A stretch of 64,000 nt of DNA from Candidatus Gastranaerophilales bacterium (GTDB lineage Bacteria > Cyanobacteriota > Vampirovibrionia > Gastranaerophilales > Gastranaerophilaceae), in the NCBI GenBank assembly GCA_944326455.1, contig CALVEA010000001.1:107383-171382 (forward strand). Reading direction: 5' to 3'. Within the stretch, counting starts at the first letter, position 1; each line of letters begins with the position of its first letter. This document shows positions 35,434 to 44,618 of the stretch, piece by piece. Position numbers and translations under genes: made by a program. The notes under the pieces are model-generated. The model was not told the origin of the DNA and did no database searches. It saw only the letters and a program-made list of their open reading frames with translations.

Positions 35434-36504
35434 TTAACTGTTTTGTAAACCTCTCTTGAACTCTTCCGGACGGCTTGAACGCGCAAGCGCATCTTCCAAA
35501 GTAATTTTCTTTTTGAGATACAAGTCTCTAAGCGACATCTCCAAAGTTTGCATACCGAAACCTGAGTTTGTCTGCATAGTTGAATATATCTGAGCTGCTT
35601 TTGCTTCACGAATAAGGTTTGCAATAGCAGGTATAACCAACATAACTTCTTGCGCCATAACACGACCTTGTTTAGTACCGTCAGCTTGAAGAAGCGGCAA
35701 TAAAGTTTGAGAGAATACAGCTACTAATGAGTTAGAAAGCTGTACACGAACCTGCTGCTGCTGACCTTCAGGGAATACGTCAATAATACGGTCAATAGTC
35801 TGAGATGCTGAAGAGGTGTGCAATGTACCGAATACCAAGTGACCTGTTTCAGCAGCTGTCAGCGCTAATCTGATTGTATCCAAGTCACGCATCTCACCTA
35901 CCAGAATAATATCAGGGTCTTCACGAAGTGCTGATTTAAGTGCGTTTGCAAAGCTTCTTGTATCTTGACCTAATTCTCTCTGGTGAATAATCGAGCGTTT
36001 TGACGGGTGAATAAATTCTATCGGGTCCTCAATTGTCAAAATATGCTCAGATCTTGTTTCGTTAATATAGTTAATCATCGCAGCCAGAGTTGTAGATTTA
36101 CCGGAACCTGTAGGTCCTGTAACCAAAACCAATCCTCTTGGCTTTTCAGCAATCTTTCTTACTGTGTCTGACAAACCTAATTCTTTAAACGAAGGAACTT
36201 TAGAAGCAATTACACGGAACGCTGCAGCATAGTTTCCTCTGTCCTTATAAATGTTAACCCTGAAACGGCTGAGACCTTGAATACCGTAAGAAAAGTCAAG
36301 TTCCCAATCTTGTTCAAGCTTACGTCTTTGTTCTTTGTTTAACATTGGAAATAACAAAAGTTCAACTTCTTCCGGCTTGAGAGCGGGAACATCCATTCTC
36401 TGCAAGTTACCATCAATACGGACAACAGGCGGCAACCCGGCAGAAATATGCAAGTCAGACCCTCTCTGTTTTACAACTACTTCCAAGTATTTTTCTATAA
36501 GCAT
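35434..36504 (-). CDS. pilT: type IV pilus retraction ATPase PilT
   Basis: The 356-residue protein has the PilT N-domain (SDLHISAGLPPVVRIDGNL), Walker A GPTGSGKST (130-138), Asp box and Walker B (EDPDIILVGEMRD), a His box (GHLVFGTLHTSSA) and the C-terminal ARTFVR-equivalent region (AIANLIREAKAAQI, QTNSGFGMQTLEMSL). It powers pilus retraction and twitching or adhesion. No other pilus genes are next to it, apart from the AMIN-like membrane protein at 21 kb. Confidence 0.94.
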   Translation of the reverse strand: MLIEKYLEVVVKQRGSDLHISAGLPPVVRIDGNLQRMDVPALKPEEVELLLFPMLNKEQRRKLEQDWELDFSYGIQGLSRFRVNIYKDRGNYAAAFRVIASKVPSFKELGLSDTVRKIAEKPRGLVLVTGPTGSGKSTTLAAMINYINETRSEHILTIEDPIEFIHPSKRSIIHQRELGQDTRSFANALKSALREDPDIILVGEMRDLDTIRLALTAAETGHLVFGTLHTSSASQTIDRIIDVFPEGQQQQVRVQLSNSLVAVFSQTLLPLLQADGTKQGRVMAQEVMLVIPAIANLIREAKAAQIYSTMQTNSGFGMQTLEMSLRDLYLKKKITLEDALARSSRPEEFKRGLQNS

Positions 36505-36595
36505 TTAAAAAAGCCCTCTTATTAGCAAATATTTACATCAAAACTATATCATAAAACAAAATTCTTGTAAACAAAATTAACAAAAAAATCGTCTT

Positions 36596-37966
36596 TTAAG
36601 AGCATTGTGATAAAAATTCATTGATAGCTTTTGCAGCCTTTTTACCGGCACCCATTGCGTTTATAGCATTTGATTCTCCGACAGGTGCGACATCTCCGCC
36701 GGCATAAATTCCTGAAACAGAAGTTTCTCTTGTATCTTCATTCACAACAAAGTATCCTTTTTTATCTGTATTAAAATCCAATCCGTCCAGATGTGCAGAC
36801 TTTTGTATAATAGGATTTGGACCTGTGCCCAGGGCAACAATAACGGTATCTACATCCAATACGGTATATTTACCGGTTCCAATAGGACGGCGTCTGCCTG
36901 ATTCATCAGGTTCACCAAGTTCCATAATCTCAAACTTCATACCTGCAACATAACCGTCTTTTTCAAGAATTTCTGACGGAGCATGAAGAAAATGGAAAAT
37001 TACGCCTTCTTCTTTGGCATGTCTTATTTCTTCAAGACGAGCAGGAAGCTCATTTTCTGTTCTTCTATACACGATATAAACCTTTTCAAAACCGACTCGA
37101 ACAGCGGTTCTTGCTGCGTCCATCGCAACATTTCCTCCGCCGATTACAGCAGCGGATTTTCCGATTTTGAGCGGAGTTGCAGCTGTTTCTTCATTCGCAT
37201 GCATCAAATTAACCCTGGTCAAAAATTCATTAGCTGAAAATACCCCGTTAAGATTTTCTCCGGGAATATGCATCATTTTAGGAAGTCCGGCTCCGGAGCA
37301 GATAAATATTGCATCAAAACCGTCTTCTTTTAATTGTTTTAGAGTAATTGATTTACCTACAATAACATTTTTTTCAAATTTTACTCCCATATCACGTAGG
37401 TTGTTAAGTTCTCTGTCCAAAACAGTGCGAGGAAGTCTGAAAGGAGGAATTCCATATCTTAAAACCCCGCCGTATTCGTGAAGGGCTTCAAAAATAGTTA
37501 CATCATGACCGGCTTTCCTTAAATCCGCAGCTGCGGTAATTCCTGCACAGCCGGAACCTACTATAGCGACCCTTTTTCCGGATGGAACGATTTGAGATTC
37601 TTTAGCGGAAGTGTTGTCACCGACGTATCTTTCGAGAGCTCCGATAGCGACAGCTTCTCCTTTTATACCCAAGATACAATTTCCTTCACACTGTCTTTCC
37701 TGAGGGCAGACTCTTCCGCAAACAGATGGCAGCATGCTGGTTTCTCTTATAATTTCTCCGGCTTTATCAAGATTATCTTCTTTTACAGCCTGTATAAATT
37801 CAGGAATTTGAATATTAACAGGACATCCTTTAACGCAGCGGGGATTTTTGCAATGCAGACATCTTTCAGCTTCTAATTTTGCCTGTTCAGGTGTAAAATT
37901 CTCTTCCACCGGTTCAAAATTGTGCCTGCGTAACATTTTATCTTGTTCTTTAGGATGTTGTCTCAT
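36596..37966 (-). CDS. glutamate synthase small-subunit-like NADPH flavoprotein (GltD/NfnB family)
   Basis: A 456-residue FAD- and NADPH-binding protein with N-terminal Fe-S ferredoxin-like cysteines (CLHCKNPRCVKGCPVNIQIP, CGRVCPQERQCEGNC), an FAD GXGXXG motif (IVGSGCAGITAAADLRKAG) and an NADPH motif (VIGGGNVAMDAARTAVRVG). This is the single-protein GltA/GltD type common in anaerobes, also related to NfnB. No large glutamate synthase subunit or NfnA is adjacent, so it may work as sulfide dehydrogenase-like or glutamate synthase partner with a distant gene. GGGG precedes the ATG. Confidence 0.88.
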   Translation of the reverse strand: MRQHPKEQDKMLRRHNFEPVEENFTPEQAKLEAERCLHCKNPRCVKGCPVNIQIPEFIQAVKEDNLDKAGEIIRETSMLPSVCGRVCPQERQCEGNCILGIKGEAVAIGALERYVGDNTSAKESQIVPSGKRVAIVGSGCAGITAAADLRKAGHDVTIFEALHEYGGVLRYGIPPFRLPRTVLDRELNNLRDMGVKFEKNVIVGKSITLKQLKEDGFDAIFICSGAGLPKMMHIPGENLNGVFSANEFLTRVNLMHANEETAATPLKIGKSAAVIGGGNVAMDAARTAVRVGFEKVYIVYRRTENELPARLEEIRHAKEEGVIFHFLHAPSEILEKDGYVAGMKFEIMELGEPDESGRRRPIGTGKYTVLDVDTVIVALGTGPNPIIQKSAHLDGLDFNTDKKGYFVVNEDTRETSVSGIYAGGDVAPVGESNAINAMGAGKKAAKAINEFLSQCS

Positions 37967-37999
37967 ATTCTAAGCCCCCTATTCATTCACCATTAGCAA

Positions 38000-38041
38000 T
38001 TGATATTCAAATTATATCAAAAAATGATTTTATTGTATAAT
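38000..38041 (+). promoter_or_regulatory. wecB promoter region with possible operator palindrome
   Basis: TATAAT at 38036-38041 lies 7 bases before the wecB ATG with no ribosome site between. An inverted repeat TTGATAT-N7-ATATCAA (38000-38020) sits where a -35 box should be, so an operator is possible. Confidence 0.45.
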
Positions 38042-38048
38042 ATTTTCT

Positions 38049-39176
38049 ATGAAAAATGTTATATTTATATTCGGAACAAGACCTGAAATTATCAAACTGG
38101 CACCGGTTATACTTACACTCAAAAAATTTCCGGAAGACTATAATGTTATAATTTGTAACACAGAGCAGCAAAAAGAACTTTCAAACCAGACTCTTGAGTA
38201 TTTTGGTTTAAGGGCAGATATAAACCTTGATTGTATGAGAGAGAATCAATCTCTTTCATCAGTACAAGCAAGGATTTTAACCTCTCTTGACAAAGTTTTT
38301 TGCGAAAATAAGATTGATGCAGCTGTTGTTCAGGGAGATACAATGACCGTGCTTTGCGGAGCATTAACAGGTTTTTATCATAAAATTCCGGTTTTCCATG
38401 TGGAAGCAGGCTTGAGGTCTTACGATATTTATGAGCCGTTTCCGGAAGAAGTTATGCGCCAGATGACTTCAAGAGTTGCAGAGCTTCATTTTGCTCCGAC
38501 CGAAGTAAATAAGGAAGCCTTGCTCAAGGAAAATATTTCAGAAAACAAAATCCATGTTACGGGAAATACTGTAATTGATGCGCTTTTCTGTCTGTCTGAT
38601 GAAGTTGTAGAAAATTCAAAAAGGTTCTTTGAAGACAAAAATATTCCTGTTGATGACAAACTCGTTTTAATAACTGCCCACAGGAGAGAAAACCACGGAG
38701 AGAGAATTGACAGAATAATTGAGGCAATATCGTATCTTGCTAAAAAGTATTCAGATCATACTTTTGTAATCCCAGTACATCCGAATCCGAATGTAAGGGG
38801 AAAAATTTATGACAGATTGGATATCTTTGGCAATATTCATCTTTTACCGCCGCTTGATTACCCGTATTTGGTCTATTTAATGAAACATGCAAAGCTGATT
38901 CTTACGGACTCAGGCGGGATTCAGGAAGAAGCTCCGTCCTTTGCCTGCCCTACTCTTGTTATGAGATACGAAACAGAGAGAAAAGAAGGTATAGAAGCCG
39001 GAGTTTCTAAACTCGTCGGAGCGGATTATGACAAGATTCTTGAGGAAAGTGAAAAAATTCTTTCTTCCACAAAAGACCTTACCCGCCTGAAAGTTCAAAA
39101 TCCATACGGGGACGGAAAAGCTTCCGAAAGAATAGAAAATATAATCAGAAATTATTTTAAGACTGAACAGGGTTAA
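38049..39176 (+). CDS. wecB: UDP-N-acetylglucosamine 2-epimerase (non-hydrolysing)
   Basis: The enzyme makes UDP-ManNAc for surface polysaccharide. The 375-residue protein opens IFIFGTRPEIIKLAPVIL, then VQGDTMTVLCGAL, FHVEAGLRSYDIYEPFPEEV (within it the catalytic residues Asp and Glu), TAHRRENHGERI and LTDSGGIQEEAPSFACPTLV, all WecB/MnaA hallmarks. The gene is alone on the plus strand; its 3' end overlaps the convergent CNNM-like gene by 20 bases. The mRNA may be leaderless. Confidence 0.94.
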   Translation: MKNVIFIFGTRPEIIKLAPVILTLKKFPEDYNVIICNTEQQKELSNQTLEYFGLRADINLDCMRENQSLSSVQARILTSLDKVFCENKIDAAVVQGDTMTVLCGALTGFYHKIPVFHVEAGLRSYDIYEPFPEEVMRQMTSRVAELHFAPTEVNKEALLKENISENKIHVTGNTVIDALFCLSDEVVENSKRFFEDKNIPVDDKLVLITAHRRENHGERIDRIIEAISYLAKKYSDHTFVIPVHPNPNVRGKIYDRLDIFGNIHLLPPLDYPYLVYLMKHAKLILTDSGGIQEEAPSFACPTLVMRYETERKEGIEAGVSKLVGADYDKILEESEKILSSTKDLTRLKVQNPYGDGKASERIENIIRNYFKTEQG

Positions 39177-40467
39177 CCCTTTTTACAATCAGTTTACTTA
39201 CTCTGCGACCTTTTAATTCGGCAACTTTTATATGCAAGCCTTCAATATCTGTTTCATCACCGGCGCATGGAATTCTGCCGAGGACTCTCTGCACAAGCCC
39301 GCCTACTGTATCGACATCATCTTCTTCGTGCTCTATATCAAAATATTTAAAGAAATCTTCAACTCTAAATAATCCGTTTACAACAAATTCATTTTCCGAT
39401 ATCTCTTTAATCTTGAAATCATTTTCTTCTTCGTCAAATTCATCCTGAACTTCTCCGCAGATTTCTTCAAGAACATCTTCAAGAGAAATTATACCTGACA
39501 TTCCGCCGAATTCATCCACTACAATTGCAATCTCGGTTTTATTCTTTTTGTAACTGTCCAGTAAAACATCTGCAGACATTGTTTCAGGAACAAAAAGAGG
39601 TTTTCTTAAAATATTGCGAAGCTCAATTTTTTTATGACGGATAAGATATGAATACAAATCTTTGACATGCAAAACTCCGACAATATTATCAAAATTCCCT
39701 TCGTAGACAGGATATCTTGTATACTGGTTTTCAAGTATAAGATTTTCAAGCTCCGGAATTTCTATTTCTACCGGGACTGATATAACTCCGCATCTTGGAA
39801 CCATTATTTGTTTTGCCATTAAATCAGTAAATTTTAAAGAATTTTTCAACAGCAAACTTTCTGTTTCGTTTAGAACACCGCCTTTGTAGCTTGCATCAAT
39901 AATCATATCAAGCTCTTCTTCGGTATGTACTGCAGACGCAGGATGAGCAGGCGGTATTTTCATAAGTTTTAACAGCATATTTCCGAATCCGTTTAATAAA
40001 TATATGAACGGAGTAAAAACTTTTGCTGTAAAAACAAGCGGTCGCGTAACAATAAGGGTTGTCTTTTCAGGATACTGGAGCGCTATTGATTTTGGCATTA
40101 ATTCTCCGAGTACTACATGCATAAATGTAATAAGCGCAAACGATACAGCAACGGCAATAGAATGGGTTGCTATATTTCCTGATATTCCCGGCAAGAAATC
40201 AAACAGAGGATGGATAATTGCGGCAAGAGTAGCTTCTCCCACCCAGCCTAAGCCGATACTTGCTATTGTAATACCCAACTGAGTAGCCGCAATGTACTTG
40301 TCCAGCTCTTTTAACGCCTTGACCGTAATTTTTGCGGTGTTATTTCCTTCGTTTGCAAGCTGGCTGATTCTGGTTTGTCTTACACTTACAAGGGCAAATT
40401 CAGAAGCAACAAAAAATCCGTTTGCAAACAACAGTAAAAAGATAATAATTAAATTAGTTATAATCAT
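39157..40467 (-). CDS. CNNM/CorC-HlyC family membrane protein (hemolysin-like)
   Basis: The protein has a DUF21 membrane domain with about four helices (LIIIFLLLFANGFFVASEFA, IAATQLGITIASIGLGWVG), two CBS domains (LMAKQIMVPRCGVISVPVEI, then MSADVLLDSYKKNKTEIAIV) and a C-terminal CorC_HlyC domain (FVVNGLFRVEDFFKYFDI, GGLVQRVLGRIPCAGDE). These proteins act in Mg2+ or Co2+ efflux or leakage control. The start is uncertain: ATG at 40467 gives the usual family length (436 residues); 40485 and 40527 are alternatives without ribosome sites. Confidence 0.88.
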   Translation of the reverse strand: MIITNLIIIFLLLFANGFFVASEFALVSVRQTRISQLANEGNNTAKITVKALKELDKYIAATQLGITIASIGLGWVGEATLAAIIHPLFDFLPGISGNIATHSIAVAVSFALITFMHVVLGELMPKSIALQYPEKTTLIVTRPLVFTAKVFTPFIYLLNGFGNMLLKLMKIPPAHPASAVHTEEELDMIIDASYKGGVLNETESLLLKNSLKFTDLMAKQIMVPRCGVISVPVEIEIPELENLILENQYTRYPVYEGNFDNIVGVLHVKDLYSYLIRHKKIELRNILRKPLFVPETMSADVLLDSYKKNKTEIAIVVDEFGGMSGIISLEDVLEEICGEVQDEFDEEENDFKIKEISENEFVVNGLFRVEDFFKYFDIEHEEDDVDTVGGLVQRVLGRIPCAGDETDIEGLHIKVAELKGRRVSKLIVKRVNPVQS

Positions 40468-40554
40468 ATTGTATAAGCTTAACATTTTTGTCGTAATAGT
40501 GCAAGATTTAGATATTTTTTTAATCACTAAATTTATCCGACACTCCGTTCACTA

Positions 40555-41095
40555 GCCCCTATTCACTTCATTGTGTTGAGGCAGGAACCACCAAGAGTAT
40601 ATATTTGTCATTCCGGGCTCCGACCCGGAATCTATTAATATTTATCGAATAGATAGACCCTATAACGCCAAATTGGTAAGATGCTGAAAGGGATAAATAT
40701 AAGTTAGTAGGCTTGACCAACAAGATAGTCCGCCTGGGGTAAAAAGTTCAGGGTGACGAGTTATTCTAAAGCCTTATTCACTTATTTACTTATCAACTTA
40801 TTAACTATCTACAACTGCCCCCCCACCCTAACCCTCCCCAAATTGGAAAGGACGAAAAAATCCTTAATCACTTAATCACTTAATCACTTAGCCACTATCT
40901 ACAACCGGCACCCACCTCAATCCTCCCTCATAAGGGAGGAAGATGATTTATCTTGGACAGTAGTACCCAAACTGGAGAGGGTGAAAAAGTCCTTATTCAC
41001 TTAATCACTTATTAACTTATTCACCTAATCACTTAATCACTCAGTCACTTAGTCACCTAATTTCTATTCACCAGTCACTAGTTAGCGTTGAGATA
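40555..41095. repeat. composite intergenic repeat region C
   Basis: No gene is seen. A module with TTCCGGGCTCCGACCCGGAA and GCTTGACCAACAAGATAGTC spans about 40607-40757 and recurs almost unchanged at 53.3 kb. Octamer arrays lie at 40775-40806, 40864-40899 and 40993-41059. The pyrimidine-rich module with CCTCCCTCATAAGGGAGG is at about 40922-40939. A separate AT-rich start region for minC follows. Confidence 0.85.
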
Positions 41096-41220
41096 AAAAC
41101 CTCCAAACTGCATTCTGTAGGGCACAACTAATTCATCGTTACATTCCGATACACTTTATTGAATTGAAAAATTATTTAGGATATCCTTTTTTCAGTGGTA
41201 GTTTATATTGGGTATTTTAA

Positions 41221-42252
41221 ATGGAAAAAGGTTTTGTTGAAAATGGTTTCATTATAGACTTAAGCAGCACTATGAATACAACACAGCTTGTATTTGAACT
41301 CAGTTCTATAATGGAACATCCCGATGTTAAAGGGAAGAGAATTTGTTTAAAACTCGGAAGTCTTGATTTGAAACAATCTCAACTTTTGAGTATAAAGGCT
41401 TTAATTGAGTCTATGGATGCTTCAATTGCTTTTATTGATACGACATCTGAGCAAACAGAAGCTTCTGCCGTTAGCCTTGGAATAATCCTTTCTAAAGTAG
41501 GTGAAAACTCAAATATGGAAGCTTATGTTGCCTCACCTGCAGATATGAAAGAAGAAGCTGTAGTTATCAAGGAAGAAAATCCTGTTGAAGATGTTCAGGA
41601 TACTGAGAAATTAGAAGAATCTAAAACTGTTGAAGTTCATGCGGATATTACCACCGCTCATTCCGGAGAAGAAGCTGAACCTATCAGCACTCTTGAAGGG
41701 ATTGAAGATGTTTATACCGAACAGACTACGAATGAACTTTCAGAAGTTATTCCTGCTGAGAATTTTGAAGCCGATTTTGAAACTCTCGCTGTAAATGAAG
41801 GCTTAATCTCTAATGAAGAAGTCAGCAAGTATATCTTGTTGGATACAGGAGATGTTCTCCCTCAAGATACAGAAGAAAATAGTGTTGATACTAAGACACT
41901 TCCAACTCTTTACATAAATCAGACCCTTAGATCAGGGCAAACTGTAACCTATGAAGGAAATATCCTGATTATAGGAGATGCTCACCCCGGAAGTGAGATT
42001 ATCGCAGACGGAGATATCACCGTCTGGGGAATACTGGGCGGAATCGCGCATGCCGGCGCGAAAGGAAATATTTCTTCAAAAGTAAGAGCTTTGAAACTAA
42101 ACGCCATACAATTAAGAATCGCCGGGCTTTATGCCAGAAGAAACGACACTCTTAATGTACCTTATGTTCAAAAATCAAACGAGTTTACCCCGGAAGAAGC
42201 TCAGATTGAAGAAGGCAAAATTGTTATTTATAAAAAGTTAAGGAGAGATTAA
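41221..42252 (+). CDS. minC: septum-site determining protein MinC with long acidic linker
   Basis: MinC blocks FtsZ ring formation away from mid-cell. The 343-residue protein has an N-terminal domain (about 1-95), a long acidic low-complexity linker (about 105-225, rich in Glu, Thr, Val) and the C-terminal beta-helix domain (from about 227: YINQTLRSGQTVTYEGNILI, GDAHPGSEIIADGDITVWGI, GGIAHAGAKG), which binds MinD. Usual MinC is about 230-270 residues, so the linker is expanded. The stop codon overlaps the minD start by one base (TAATG). No ribosome site upstream; a -10-like TATATT is near, suggesting a very short leader. Confidence 0.93.
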   Translation: MEKGFVENGFIIDLSSTMNTTQLVFELSSIMEHPDVKGKRICLKLGSLDLKQSQLLSIKALIESMDASIAFIDTTSEQTEASAVSLGIILSKVGENSNMEAYVASPADMKEEAVVIKEENPVEDVQDTEKLEESKTVEVHADITTAHSGEEAEPISTLEGIEDVYTEQTTNELSEVIPAENFEADFETLAVNEGLISNEEVSKYILLDTGDVLPQDTEENSVDTKTLPTLYINQTLRSGQTVTYEGNILIIGDAHPGSEIIADGDITVWGILGGIAHAGAKGNISSKVRALKLNAIQLRIAGLYARRNDTLNVPYVQKSNEFTPEEAQIEEGKIVIYKKLRRD

Positions 42253-43064
42253 TGACTGGTCGAGTAATAGTAATAACCTCCGGTAAAGGCGGAGTCGGAA
42301 AAACAACTACTAGCGCAAATATAGGAACTGCCCTCGCTAAAGAAGGTTATAAAGTTGTGCTTATTGATACAGACCTTGGTTTAAGAAACTTAGACTTGTT
42401 ACTGGGGCTGGAAAACAGAATCGTCTACACTATAGTCGATGTTATTGAAGAACGCTGCAAATTAAAGCAGGCTTTGGTTAAAGACAAAAAGAATCCAAAT
42501 CTTTCATTGTTAGCAGCAGCTCAGACCAGAGACAAATCAGCTGTTAATGCCGAGCAATTAAAAGATATTTGCGACAAGTTAAAAGAGAAAAATGATTTTG
42601 TTCTTATTGACTGTCCTGCAGGTATTGAACAGGGTTTCCAAAACGCAGTAGCCGGAGCAAGCGAGGCGATAGTTGTTACAACTCCCGAAATGTCCGCCAT
42701 TCGCGATGCTGACAGAATTATAGGTTTATTGGAAGCAAAAGAAGAAATAAAAAGCTACAAACTTCTTCTTAACAGAGTTCGTCCAAGTTTAATTAAGTCA
42801 AATGACATGATGAGCGTGGATGATGTCGTTGAAATACTTTCGTGCCCGCTTATCGGTATAATTCCGGAAGATACGGGTATTATCACTTCCACTAACAAAG
42901 GTGAACCTATCGTAAATGATGAAAATGCTATGGCTGGAAAAGCATACAGAAATGTTGCTCAGAGAATCCTGGGAGAAGAAGTTCCGTTCTTAAACCTGGA
43001 TGAACCTAAAGGCTTTATGGCTAAAATCAAGGATGTTTTTGCTAAATTGAAAGCGAAGGTGTAA
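42252..43064 (+). CDS. minD: septum-site determining ATPase MinD
   Basis: The 270-residue deviant Walker ATPase recruits MinC to the membrane. It has KGGVGKTTTSANIGTALA at the start, the switch motif DTDLGLRNLDLLLGLENR and DCPAGIEQGF, and ends in a basic amphipathic helix (FMAKIKDVFAKLKAKV) that is the membrane-targeting sequence. It lies between minC and minE, coupled to both by overlaps or a 1-base gap. Confidence 0.97.
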   Translation: MTGRVIVITSGKGGVGKTTTSANIGTALAKEGYKVVLIDTDLGLRNLDLLLGLENRIVYTIVDVIEERCKLKQALVKDKKNPNLSLLAAAQTRDKSAVNAEQLKDICDKLKEKNDFVLIDCPAGIEQGFQNAVAGASEAIVVTTPEMSAIRDADRIIGLLEAKEEIKSYKLLLNRVRPSLIKSNDMMSVDDVVEILSCPLIGIIPEDTGIITSTNKGEPIVNDENAMAGKAYRNVAQRILGEEVPFLNLDEPKGFMAKIKDVFAKLKAKV

Positions 43065-43065
43065 G

Positions 43066-43662
43066 ATGGGACTTTTCTCTGATATTTATAATACAGTCGC
43101 AAGGTTTTTCAGACCGCAAGAAGACCAGGGTGAGGGCGCATCAAAAGCCGTTGCTGCAAACAGGCTTAAGCTTGTTCTTATGCAAGACAGAACAAATCTC
43201 ACTCCAAAAATTTTGGAGCAAATGAGAGGGGAATTAATAGATCTTCTTTCTAAATATCTTGAAATGGATAAAGAACTTCTGGAACTTAATTTTGAACAAG
43301 AAGGTGAACAAGTAGCTTTAATGCTTTCCATTCCGGTTATAAGAGCAAAAGATGAAGATGAAATTGAAGAAGCTCTAAAATCTGCTCAGACTGCAGAATC
43401 AGAAGATGATACGGATGAAGACACGGATAATGAAGCAGAAAATGACGAAGAGCTAGAAAATAATGTTCAAGAAGAGTCACAAGAATCTTCTGCGGACACT
43501 GAATCTGAGCCGGAATCAGAACAAAATTCGGATTCTGAAGAGACTGCTAAGCCAAAAAGAAAAACTTCTTCTAAAAAGGTTACAAAACCTGAAGGAATTG
43601 AGGATTCCGAAGCAGATAATTCAAATCTCGTTCAGGAAACAGAAGAAACAAATGTTAATTAA
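43066..43662 (+). CDS. minE: cell division topological specificity factor MinE with acidic tail
   Basis: The first about 95 residues are MinE: an amphipathic start (MGLFSDIYNTVARFF), the anti-MinCD helix region (AANRLKLVLMQDRTNLTP) and the dimer domain (ELIDLLSKYLEMDKELLELN). The rest (about 100-198) is an acidic Glu/Asp/Ser tail ending in a Lys-rich patch and is not part of known MinE, which is usually 80-100 residues. It follows minD by one base. The terminator at 43677-43707 closes the operon. Confidence 0.93.
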   Translation: MGLFSDIYNTVARFFRPQEDQGEGASKAVAANRLKLVLMQDRTNLTPKILEQMRGELIDLLSKYLEMDKELLELNFEQEGEQVALMLSIPVIRAKDEDEIEEALKSAQTAESEDDTDEDTDNEAENDEELENNVQEESQESSADTESEPESEQNSDSEETAKPKRKTSSKKVTKPEGIEDSEADNSNLVQETEETNVN

Positions 43663-43676
43663 TGAGACAAAGATAT

Positions 43677-43707
43677 AGGGCGGGCGGACAAAATGTCCGC
43701 CCGCCCT
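43677..43707. terminator. palindromic terminator of minCDE
   Basis: Arms AGGGCGGGCGGACA and complement with loop AAA. It lies between the convergent minE and the PDT-like gene and can serve both strands. Confidence 0.75.
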
Positions 43708-43719
43708 GCTTTATATTAT

Positions 43720-44565
43720 TTAAAACCCGGTATAGGAACCTATCACCCTTATACTTTTTGAATACGGTTCCAGCTCAGAGAGCAGATTCTTAACAATTTC
43801 ATCTTTCCAGTGCCCGTCAAAATCAATAAACACAGCTTGTTCTTCAGCGCGATTATTCATCATTTTAGAATTAATCTGGGTTATGTTTATATGATATTTT
43901 ACAAATACCTGAACAATATCTAAAAGAACCCCCTGCCTGTCGTTTAGGAAAAGGACAATACTGGTTTTATCCTTACCTGTCGGTTCGGTAGTACCATCCC
44001 CTATTACAATAAACCTTCTGTTATTGTCTTTGTTATCTTCAATATGTTCTCGCAGAACATTTAGGTTATACAGTTCAGCTGTTTTATGCGTTCCGATTAT
44101 TGAATATGTCAAATTATAATTATTCAGAAGCCTTGCTGACTCATCCATATTTTCTGCCATAACCACATTTATTTGTCTCGGCATTTCTTCTTTGACAAAC
44201 TTTTTACATTTAGCGAGCGCATTAGGGTTAGCAATAAGACCCATAAGGCTGTAAAATTCTGTTGTTTTAGAAAGTATGCAGTCATTAACTGGTACAATTG
44301 TTTCTGCCAATATTTGGATATTCTGGTTTTTTGTCATTATAAGATTATCAATAGTCTCTCTTATAATCCCTTTGTAAGTCGTTTCAACAGGAAGTATTGT
44401 AATTGCATTACAATTTTCGTCCACATAATCAATACATTCTTTGATAGAGTTTAAAGAACGCTGATAAAGATACAAATCGTACGCTTTAAAAAGCTTATCC
44501 TTTGCAATTTCCGAGTATGAACCGCCCATACCGAGACAGATTACTTCATTAAAATCTCTAAACAT
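43720..44565 (-). CDS. prephenate dehydratase-like protein with altered catalytic motifs, ACT domain
   Basis: A 281-residue protein with a prephenate dehydratase-type fold (1-190) and an ACT domain (200-281). Overall order fits the PDT family, but key motifs deviate: PVETT (59-63) replaces PIEN[ST], ANPNA (112-116) replaces the HPQA motif, NNRRF (181-185) has Arg where the TRF threonine belongs, and INSKM (231-235) replaces ESRP in the ACT domain. It may therefore be a diverged enzyme or a regulator. GGAG precedes the ATG. The gene lies next to the flagellar rod operon but is not linked by spacing. Confidence 0.8.
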   Translation of the reverse strand: MFRDFNEVICLGMGGSYSEIAKDKLFKAYDLYLYQRSLNSIKECIDYVDENCNAITILPVETTYKGIIRETIDNLIMTKNQNIQILAETIVPVNDCILSKTTEFYSLMGLIANPNALAKCKKFVKEEMPRQINVVMAENMDESARLLNNYNLTYSIIGTHKTAELYNLNVLREHIEDNKDNNRRFIVIGDGTTEPTGKDKTSIVLFLNDRQGVLLDIVQVFVKYHINITQINSKMMNNRAEEQAVFIDFDGHWKDEIVKNLLSELEPYSKSIRVIGSYTGF

Positions 44566-44618
44566 AATAAACTCCAGTTTGTTTTTAATTATACATAAAA
44601 AACCGGAATAACAAAATA

